DNA of 11,394 bases from Actinomycetes bacterium (GTDB lineage Bacteria > Actinomycetota > Acidimicrobiia > Acidimicrobiales > Microtrichaceae): positions 1-11,394 of the forward strand of contig JAEVZA010000034.1 of assembly GCA_023392475.1 (NCBI GenBank), written 5' to 3'. Under the pieces are notes generated by a model that was not told the origin of the DNA, did not search any database, and saw nothing but the letters and a program-made list of their open reading frames with translations. The stretch's first letter is position 1. Every line of letters starts with the position of its first letter. Position numbers and translations under genes: made by a program. Shown one piece after another: positions 6,566 to 11,394 of the stretch.

Positions 6566-7046
6566 CGAGCTGCTCGATCCGCTCGAGCGTCCGCGACATG
6601 TTCCTCGCCGCGTCGCGGCCGCCCATGCGCACGACCGGCTTCGTGACGATGGACTCGCCGCGGATGTCCCAGCTCTCGGTCACCCTCGTCCCGCCGTCCA
6701 CCGGCTCGAGGACGTAGCGCCACACCCGCCCGCCGACGAAGCGGCCGATGGCCGTCGGGCCGTTGGTGCGCCAGGCGATCCGGCGGTCGTCCTCGAACTC
6801 GATGACCGTGCTCACCATGGAGTACGGCACGCCGATCTTCATCGACATCCCGAACCTCGACCCGAGGGCGAGGCGCTCGGAGCCGGTCCTCGAGCCCTGC
6901 ACGGAGCCGGAGCCGTCGATGTCGGCGTGGCGCGCCGGATCCGCGAGCAGGTCGAAGATGGCCGATGCCGGCGCCGGGATCACCCGCTCGACGCTGACGA
7001 CGTCGGGGACGTCCCCCTCGGCGGGGGTGGGATCGGGGTCCGGCAC
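6555..7046 (-). CDS. SRPBCC-family protein (polyketide cyclase/lipid-transport type)
   Basis: A 163-residue protein of the START/SRPBCC helix-grip fold, which encloses hydrophobic ligands. After an acidic, Pro-rich leader, SVERVIPAPASAIFDLLADP (18-37) is the typical first strand and helix. RIAWRTNG (89-96), WRYVLEPVDGGTRVTESWDI (109-128) and a C-terminal helix (ARNMSRTLERIEQLV) follow in the usual order. The function may be ligand binding, transport or cyclisation; no catalytic residue can be named. The start GTG 7046-7044 follows TACGTT (plus 7053-7058) by 6 nt, so the message is probably leaderless. The gene is divergent from the cupin operon, with the 28-bp inverted repeat close to its promoter, suggesting shared control. 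Its stop codon overlaps the converging kinase gene. Confidence 0.82.
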   Translation of the reverse strand: MPDPDPTPAEGDVPDVVSVERVIPAPASAIFDLLADPARHADIDGSGSVQGSRTGSERLALGSRFGMSMKIGVPYSMVSTVIEFEDDRRIAWRTNGPTAIGRFVGGRVWRYVLEPVDGGTRVTESWDIRGESIVTKPVVRMGGRDAARNMSRTLERIEQLVTS

Positions 7047-7058
7047 GCCGCCAACGTA
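7047..7058 (-). promoter_or_regulatory. Candidate -10 element of the SRPBCC gene
   Basis: TACGTT on the minus strand (plus 7053-7058) lies 6 nt before GTG 7046, so the expected transcription start is at the start codon. Its -35 region (about 7076-7081) would fall inside the inverted repeat at 7073-7100. Confidence 0.45.
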
Positions 7059-7072
7059 GCCGACTCGCCTCC

Positions 7073-7100
7073 GGAGGTAGCTTTGTGGAAAGCTATCTCC
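7073..7100. promoter_or_regulatory. 28-bp inverted repeat, probable operator of the divergent cupin/SRPBCC promoters
   Basis: Two 12-nt arms (7073-7084 and 7089-7100) flank a 4-nt centre, GTGG. The inner TAGCTTT and AAAGCTA are perfect, and the whole has one mismatch (a G-T pair) in 12. The repeat is AT-richer than its surroundings and abuts the cupin GTG at 7101. TAGCTT within it (7078-7083) also fits a -10 hexamer for the cupin gene. Size and symmetry fit a dimeric MarR- or TetR-type site, and a MarR gene lies at the third position of the operon. If transcribed, it could instead fold as a hairpin that hides GGAGG. Confidence 0.6.
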
Positions 7101-7703
7101 GTGGACGCCGCCGGACCGCCGACCGAGGGGAGCGCGACCCCGCCGGAGCCGACGTTCCGGCACCTCGAGGACCCCGACGTGCGCTGGCAGCAGGTGACGC
7201 GCCAGCGCAACGCCGACGGGACCGAGGCGTCGGTCTGGGAGAAGTGGCTCGCGTTCTCGCCGTCGCCCCAGTACCTCTCGCTCTACGCCCGCTACGACCC
7301 GGGGATGATCGTCCGCCGCCACGGCCACAACAGCCCGCACGTCGTGTTCGTGATCGAGGGCGGCGCGTGGTTCGGCGAGCGGTGGTGCCCGGCGGGCACG
7401 CACGTCGAGCTCCCCGACGGCGCGTCCTTCGGCCCGATCCGGGCCGGCGACGAGGGTGCCGTCATGTTCGAGGTGATGCTCGGCGACCCGCGCTCCTGGG
7501 GCGACCGCCCGGAGGAGTTCGCACGGGTCCTCGACGAGCACGGCGCCACGCCGCTGCCCGACATCGAGCTCGACTACCCCGACTGGTTGCAGGACCTGCG
7601 CAGCCACTGGCGCACCGACGGCAGCGACCTCGACGACAGCGACAGCAACCGCGACAACCCCGACAGCAGCGACACGGACGACCGCCAGGAGGGCACGCCA
7701 TGA
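7101..7703 (+). CDS. Cupin domain protein, first gene of the catabolic operon
   Basis: A 200-residue protein with one small beta-barrel (cupin) domain at about 55-130. The first cupin motif is visible as G68, H74-G-H76, H80, G87 in GMIVRRHGHNSPHVVFVIEG. The usual Glu ligand is replaced by H80. The second motif lacks the expected His; GAVMFEVMLG (119-128) stands there. Metal binding by three histidines is therefore likely, and the enzyme may be a dioxygenase, isomerase or sensor. The tail (about 173-196) is low-complexity and rich in Asp and Ser. The start GTG 7101 lies directly after the inverted repeat, and upstream in-frame codons run back through it. The stop overlaps the amidohydrolase ATG (ATGA). 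The substrate is unknown. Confidence 0.82.
   Translation: MDAAGPPTEGSATPPEPTFRHLEDPDVRWQQVTRQRNADGTEASVWEKWLAFSPSPQYLSLYARYDPGMIVRRHGHNSPHVVFVIEGGAWFGERWCPAGTHVELPDGASFGPIRAGDEGAVMFEVMLGDPRSWGDRPEEFARVLDEHGATPLPDIELDYPDWLQDLRSHWRTDGSDLDDSDSNRDNPDSSDTDDRQEGTP
7617..7683 (+). repeat. Low-complexity GACAGC-type repeat encoding the Asp/Ser tail
   Basis: Imperfect reiterations of GACAGC, GACAAC and GACGAC occupy the last part of the cupin gene and encode the Asp/Ser-rich tail. The copies are degenerate, and the reading frame is kept until the overlapping stop. Confidence 0.5.
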
Positions 7704-8944
7704 CCGCCACCGAGACCCGCACGTCGGTGACCCCGCCCGAGGAGGAGCTCCCGCTCATCATCTCGGTCGACGACCACATCCTCGAGCCCCGCACGCTGTG
7801 GCAGGAGCAGCTCCCGCCGAGCCTGCGCGACCGGGGGCCGAAGGTCGTGCGCGACACGATCGAGCTCGAGTTCAAGGGCGGCCACTACGGCTTCACGCGC
7901 GGCACCGAGGACGGGCTGCCCTGCGACCTGTGGCTGTTCGACGACCTCGTGCTCCCGACCGGGCTCCTCCACGCCGCGGTCGGGTACCCGACCGAGGAGC
8001 AGGTCAACATCCCGGCCGTGTACGAGGACTTCCGCCCCGGCACGTACGACCGCACCGCCCGGCTCGAGGACATGACGGTCAACCACGTCGAGGCCGCCAT
8101 CAACTACCCGAACACGTTCCCGCGGTTCGCCGGGCAGGGCTTCGCCGAGCGCGGCGACAAGGACCTCGCGCTCGCGTGCCTGCAGATCTACAACGACTGG
8201 ATGATCGACGACTGGTGCGGTCCCGGCGCCCAGGGTCGGTTGATCCCGCTGACGCTCGTGCCGCTGTGGGACCCGGTCGCCGCGGCGGCGGAGCTGGGGC
8301 GCTGCGCGGCGAAGGGCAGCTACGCGATCGGGTTCTCCGAGAACCCGTCGAAGCTCGGGTTCCCGTCGATGCACAGCGGCGAGTGGGACGTGCTGTGGGA
8401 CGCGTGCCAGGAGACCGACACGACCGTCTCGATGCACATCGGGTCGTCGTCGACGATGCCGACCACCAGCCCCGACGCGCCGCTCGGCGTGTCGATGGCG
8501 CTGAGCTCGCAGAACGCGCAGGGCTCGCTGACGGACTGGGTCTTCTCGGGGACCCTGTCGCGCTTCCCCCGCCTGAAGATCGCGTTCGCCGAGAGCCAGA
8601 TCGGGTGGATGCCCTACCTGCTCGAGCGGATGGACATCGTCGCCGCCGAGGGCGCCGCCGCGGGCGTGGAGCTCGACCGGCCGCCGAGCGAGATCGTGCG
8701 CGGCCGCGTGTGGGGCTGCGTGTTCGACGACCAGCACGGACTCGTGAGCCGCGACGCGGTCGGCCTCGAGCACATCCTCTTCGAGACCGACTACCCCCAC
8801 ACCGACGGCACGTGGCCCCACTCGCGCGGCGTCGCCCACCGCCTCTGCGAGGGCGCCGGCATGGACGCGGAGGAGTGCTGGGCGTTCCTGCGCGGCAACG
8901 CGATCCGCTGCTACGGCCTCGAGCGGTTCGGCATCGCGGCCTGA
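7700..8944 (+). CDS. Metal-dependent amidohydrolase (amidohydrolase_2, ACMSD-like)
   Basis: A 414-residue TIM-barrel enzyme of the amidohydrolase_2 family, which includes ACMS decarboxylase and many hydrolases and decarboxylases of ring-cleavage products. Putative metal and catalytic positions are D24 and H26 in SVDDHILEP, H246 in SMHIGSSS, E298 in FAESQIGWMPY, and D364 with H367 in FETDYPHTDG. The C-terminus RGNAIRCYGL is the usual family ending. The first motif is D-x-H instead of H-x-H, as in part of this family. The start ATG 7700 overlaps the cupin stop by 4 bp and has AGGAGGG (7687-7693) 6 nt upstream. Pairing with a cupin and a di-iron protein suggests action on an oxygenated intermediate; decarboxylation or C-C/C-N hydrolysis cannot be distinguished. 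Confidence 0.9.
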   Translation: MTATETRTSVTPPEEELPLIISVDDHILEPRTLWQEQLPPSLRDRGPKVVRDTIELEFKGGHYGFTRGTEDGLPCDLWLFDDLVLPTGLLHAAVGYPTEEQVNIPAVYEDFRPGTYDRTARLEDMTVNHVEAAINYPNTFPRFAGQGFAERGDKDLALACLQIYNDWMIDDWCGPGAQGRLIPLTLVPLWDPVAAAAELGRCAAKGSYAIGFSENPSKLGFPSMHSGEWDVLWDACQETDTTVSMHIGSSSTMPTTSPDAPLGVSMALSSQNAQGSLTDWVFSGTLSRFPRLKIAFAESQIGWMPYLLERMDIVAAEGAAAGVELDRPPSEIVRGRVWGCVFDDQHGLVSRDAVGLEHILFETDYPHTDGTWPHSRGVAHRLCEGAGMDAEECWAFLRGNAIRCYGLERFGIAA

Positions 8945-8945
8945 C

Positions 8946-9404
8946 GTGGGCGGCACCCAGCCGCCGGGGGAGGGCGACGGGCTGCTCGGCTCGATCGTCC
9001 GCCTGAACCTGGCGGTCACCTCCGTGCTGGAGGAGATCGCCGGGGGGTTCGGGCTGCCCATGGCCGACTACCTCGTGCTCGGGGTGGTGCGCGGCGCGCC
9101 CGGCGGACGGACGTCGCCGTCGGCGATCGCCGAGGTGCTCGGTCGCACCACCGGGGGCATGACGCTGGCCCTCGACCGGCTCCAGGCCGCCGGGTGGGTC
9201 CGGCGCACGCCCGACCCCGCCGACGGACGCCGCGTGGTCGTGGAGCTCACGGCCGCCGGTCACGACCTGGCGCTCGACGTCAACGCCGCGCTGCACCGCT
9301 GGGAGCAGGGGCTCGACCTGCCCGACGACGCCGCGGCCGTCGCCCGCACCGTCGACGAGCTCACCCGGACGATCGGCCGCCACCGCGCGGGGTCCCGGAC
9401 GTAA
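8946..9404 (+). CDS. MarR-family transcriptional regulator
   Basis: A 152-residue winged-helix regulator. The dimerisation helices are around 12-35. The DNA-binding region is SPSAIAEVLGRTTGGMTLAL (58-77) and DRLQAAGWVRRTPDPADGRR (77-96), the wing with the MarR-typical D-x-R-R feature, followed by VVVELTAAG. MarR proteins sense small, often aromatic or acyl-CoA ligands and usually control adjacent catabolic or efflux genes. The start GTG 8946 follows the amidohydrolase stop by 1 bp without a Shine-Dalgarno sequence, implying translational coupling. The likely target is the 28-bp inverted repeat upstream of the cupin gene, so it would autoregulate the operon. That link is inference from position and palindrome size. 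Confidence 0.9.
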   Translation: MGGTQPPGEGDGLLGSIVRLNLAVTSVLEEIAGGFGLPMADYLVLGVVRGAPGGRTSPSAIAEVLGRTTGGMTLALDRLQAAGWVRRTPDPADGRRVVVELTAAGHDLALDVNAALHRWEQGLDLPDDAAAVARTVDELTRTIGRHRAGSRT

Positions 9405-9454
9405 CGTGGCGACGGGCGCAGCGCCGCCCCGACCCCGAGCGAGAGGGGAGCCGC

Positions 9455-10537
9455 ATGGCCACGACGAAGGTGTACCAGCTGCCGGTCGACCAGACCGGCT
9501 GGCAGACCGCCGACGGCTCCGGCGCCGCGACCTTCACCTGGGACTACGACGACGGCCGCGAGCGCCTCATCAACCTCTACGACAAGGGCAAGCGGAAGCA
9601 GTGGGACGCCGCCGAGCGGATCGACTGGAGCCACGACCCCGACCTCGAGAACCCGCTGCAGCTCCCCGACGAACTGGTCCCGATCTTCGGGTCGCCGGTG
9701 TGGGACAAGCTGAACGACACCGAGCGGGGCAACGTGCGGCGGCACATGGTGGCGTGGCAGTTCAGCCAGTTCCTGCACGGGGAGCAGGGCGCGCTGATCT
9801 GCACCTCGAAGATCGTGCAGACGGTGCCCGACATCGACTCGAAGTACTACGCGGCCACGCAGGTCATGGACGAGGCCCGGCACGTCGAGACGTACTCGCG
9901 GTACCTGGACAAGATCGAGACGGCCTACCCGATCAACCCGAACCTGAAGTCGCTGCTCGACGACGTGCTGAGCGACTCCCGGTGGGACATGACGTACCTC
10001 GGGATGCAGGTGCTCATCGAGGGCCTCGCCCTCGCCGCGTTCGGGCTCATCCGCAACACGGCGGGCGACCCGCTCGGCAAGGCCGTCAACGCGTACGTCA
10101 TGCAGGACGAGGCGCGGCACGTGATGTTCGGGCGCCTCGCGCTGCGCGACTACTACCCGCAGCTGACCCAGGCCGAGCGCGACGACCGCGAGGAGTTCTG
10201 CGCAGACGCCTGTTACCGGATGCGCGACCGCTTCCTCGGCGAGGAGCTGTGGCAGTGCCTCGGGTACGACCCCGATGACTGCATCGCGTACGTCAACGAG
10301 AGCGAGTCGCAGCGCATCTTCCGCAGCCTGCTGTTCACGCGCATCGTGCCGACGCTCAAGGACGTCGGTCTCTGGGGCCCGAAGATGCGCCAGACGTTCG
10401 CCGACATGGGGGTGATCGGCTACGAGGCGACCGACCTCGACGCCGTCATGGCCGAGGACGAGGCCGTGGCCGAGGAGCTCGACGACGCCCGCGACGCCGA
10501 GCTCCGCGAGGCCATCGCCGCCGGCGCCGACGACTGA
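9455..10537 (+). CDS. Ferritin-like di-iron protein, probable oxygenase/oxidase
   Basis: A 360-residue helical protein with a complete set of carboxylate-bridged di-iron ligands: E110 (FLHGEQGA), E140-x-x-H143 (MDEARHVE), E189 (VLIEGLALAAF) and E219-x-x-H222 (QDEARHVMFG). Duplicated DEARH motifs are seen in bacterial multicomponent monooxygenases, R2-like oxidases and related N-oxygenases. This protein is annotated only to the superfamily. O2 activation on an organic substrate is likely; storage or peroxidase roles are less so at this size. The C-terminus is a charged acidic helix (DLDAVMAEDEAVAEELDDAR). The start ATG 9455 has GAGGGGAG (9443-9450) four bases upstream. A 50-bp gap after the MarR gene contains TAACGT (9402-9407), which might add a separate promoter. 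No reductase or ferredoxin partner is encoded in the window. Confidence 0.88.
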   Translation: MATTKVYQLPVDQTGWQTADGSGAATFTWDYDDGRERLINLYDKGKRKQWDAAERIDWSHDPDLENPLQLPDELVPIFGSPVWDKLNDTERGNVRRHMVAWQFSQFLHGEQGALICTSKIVQTVPDIDSKYYAATQVMDEARHVETYSRYLDKIETAYPINPNLKSLLDDVLSDSRWDMTYLGMQVLIEGLALAAFGLIRNTAGDPLGKAVNAYVMQDEARHVMFGRLALRDYYPQLTQAERDDREEFCADACYRMRDRFLGEELWQCLGYDPDDCIAYVNESESQRIFRSLLFTRIVPTLKDVGLWGPKMRQTFADMGVIGYEATDLDAVMAEDEAVAEELDDARDAELREAIAAGADD

Positions 10538-10544
10538 GGGTCGG

Positions 10545-11261
10545 TCAGAGGCGCTCGACGAGGGGGTCGCGCCACTCGGCGGCCAGCGCGGGGTGCCGCG
10601 CCAACGCCTCCGTGCGGGCGCGGTCCTCGACGGCGCGGTCGGCCATGGCGAGGTGCGCGTCGTGCACGGTCAGCCCTGCGGCATCGGCGCGCACGACGGC
10701 GATCGGCGCCCCGACCTCGACCTCGCCCGGCTCGAGCACGCGCAGGTACCAGCCGGTGCGGCCGGTCGAGCGCATCCGGGTCTGGACGTCGGCCCGGCCG
10801 CGGTGGAGGGCGAGCTTGAAGCAGGGCCAGCGCGGCTGGCACACCTGGAGCAGCGCGCCGCCCCAGGACCACACGTCGCCGATGCGGACGTCCGACTCGG
10901 TGGCGCCGCGCGTGGACAGGTTCTCGCCGAACGGCGCGGGACCGAGGTCGTCACCGCCGAGCTCGGCGGTCCAGCCGTCGAGGTGCTCGGAGGGGTAGGC
11001 GTAGACGGCCTTGTCGGGACCGCCGTGGACGCTGAGGTCGGCCTGGCCGTCACCCGCGAGGTTGAGCAGCGACAACCACAACGTGGTGCTGCTGTCGACC
11101 GGCCGCTTCGAGATCCCGCTGTACACGCGCTCGCCGCGCTGCTCCGCCAGCAGCGACGGGGTGCCCACGTGCACCGCGACGACGTCGATGGCCGCGTTCG
11201 CACCGGGTGCCGTGCCGTCAGGCGCTGTGCGGTCGGGTGCCGTGCCGTCGGGGTCGCCCAC
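10545..11261 (-). CDS. MOSC-domain protein (YiiM-like)
   Basis: A 238-residue protein. The MOSC core, related to molybdenum cofactor sulfurase C-termini, spans about 45-190. It has DLSVHGGPDKAVYAYPSEHL (75-94), FGENLSTRG (111-119), IGDVWSWG (127-134) and the cysteine motif CQPRWPC (141-147). The C-terminal helical part (about 195-238) matches the YiiM group, which binds molybdenum cofactor and reduces N-hydroxylated compounds such as 6-N-hydroxylaminopurine. The substrate here is an inference from that group. The N-terminus carries three 5-residue repeats of TAPDG type. The start GTG 11261 has TACGCT (plus 11268-11273) 6 nt upstream and no Shine-Dalgarno sequence, so it is probably leaderless. 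It converges on the di-iron gene, leaving only 7 bp. Confidence 0.88.
   Translation of the reverse strand: MGDPDGTAPDRTAPDGTAPGANAAIDVVAVHVGTPSLLAEQRGERVYSGISKRPVDSSTTLWLSLLNLAGDGQADLSVHGGPDKAVYAYPSEHLDGWTAELGGDDLGPAPFGENLSTRGATESDVRIGDVWSWGGALLQVCQPRWPCFKLALHRGRADVQTRMRSTGRTGWYLRVLEPGEVEVGAPIAVVRADAAGLTVHDAHLAMADRAVEDRARTEALARHPALAAEWRDPLVERL
11206..11250 (-). repeat. Three 15-bp tandem repeats in the MOSC gene
   Basis: Three units at 11206-11220, 11221-11235 and 11236-11250 start GGTGCCGTGCCGTC or close variants on the plus strand. They encode the repeated DGTAP/DRTAP/DGTAP at the N-terminus. The outer units differ by one base, and the middle unit has more changes. Copy number could vary between strains without a frameshift. 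Confidence 0.7.
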
Positions 11262-11273
11262 GGGGCGAGCGTA
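11262..11273 (-). promoter_or_regulatory. Candidate -10 element of the MOSC gene
   Basis: TACGCT (plus 11268-11273) on the minus strand lies 6 nt before GTG 11261, in the 21-bp gap after the preceding minus-strand gene. The position predicts a leaderless mRNA independent of the upstream gene. Confidence 0.4.
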
Positions 11274-11282
11274 CGGGCCGGA

Positions 11283-11394
11283 TCAGAGGGGCGCCGGTTC
11301 CGGCGGGGGGACCGGCGGCGGCGCGGGCGGATCGGCGGGCGTCGGCTCCGGCCCCGGGACCGGACCGGGCGGCACCGGCGACGGCGCCGGGGGG
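11283..11394 (-). CDS. C-terminal tail of a proline-rich protein (runs in from right edge)
   Basis: On the minus strand a frame enters at the right edge and ends at TGA (plus 11283-11285). Its last 37 residues are more than half proline, with alternations such as PGPVPGPEPTPADPPAP and the end EPAPL. Tails like this occur on secreted or wall-associated actinobacterial proteins (for example some penicillin-binding proteins), but nothing here identifies the domain upstream. In such GC-rich DNA a Pro-rich frame can also arise by chance; the in-frame stop just ahead of the MOSC promoter makes a real gene end plausible. Confidence 0.45.
   Translation of the reverse strand, partial: PPAPSPVPPGPVPGPEPTPADPPAPPPVPPPEPAPL

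Noticed and set aside
7073..7100. Inverted repeat read as a rho-independent terminator
   Set aside because: It precedes, rather than follows, genes on both sides and has no T-tract.
7574..9061. Minus-strand frame of 495 codons opposite the amidohydrolase
   Set aside because: No recognisable motif and a composition expected of antisense GC-rich DNA. The plus-strand enzyme has all catalytic motifs.
1..11394. Mobile element, prophage, CRISPR or defence system
   Set aside because: No transposase, integrase, terminal repeats, spaced direct repeats or abrupt composition change were seen on either strand; the genes look like ordinary metabolic and regulatory ones.

Overview
The window is about 11.4 kb of very GC-rich DNA with dense coding, almost exclusive G/C third codon positions, frequent GTG starts and no mobile element, rRNA, tRNA or CRISPR array that I can see. 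The gene content (actinobacterial-type TetR and MarR regulators, an EchA3-like crotonase, a DHA2 MFS pump, and the neighbourhood of amidohydrolase, cupin and ferritin-like protein) suggests a high-GC actinobacterium. A member of the Acidimicrobiia is my best guess, but that placement is inference only.

Left part (1-1929). The left edge holds the 5' end of a proline-rich protein on the minus strand, followed upstream by a small one-helix membrane protein (minus). Divergent from the latter is a six-helix membrane protein of unknown function (plus). This converges on an MFS exporter, with a hairpin between them.

Middle part (1930-6565). A 14-helix DHA2-type drug exporter (minus) is divergent from a TetR regulator (plus). 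A small palindromic repeat lies in the exporter promoter and is the obvious operator candidate. The TetR gene is followed closely by an EchA3-like crotonase and an ABC1/UbiB-type atypical kinase. The kinase probably starts at an unusual CTG codon that overlaps the end of the crotonase gene.

Right part (6555-10537). A minus-strand SRPBCC lipid-binding-type protein is divergent from a plus-strand run of cupin, metal-dependent amidohydrolase (ATGA overlap), MarR regulator (1-bp gap) and ferritin-like di-iron protein (50-bp gap). A striking 28-bp inverted repeat sits between the divergent starts, directly against the cupin GTG. I read this as an uncharacterised, MarR-controlled oxidative catabolic cassette. 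Its substrate cannot be told from sequence.

Right end (10545-11394). A YiiM-like MOSC protein (minus) follows the 3' end of a minus-strand gene with a very proline-rich tail.

Several genes (487 minus, 3722 plus, 7046 minus, 11261 minus, perhaps 579 plus) have a TANNNT or similar -10 hexamer only 6-8 nt before a GTG, with no Shine-Dalgarno sequence, which implies leaderless mRNAs. Others carry clear Shine-Dalgarno sequences.
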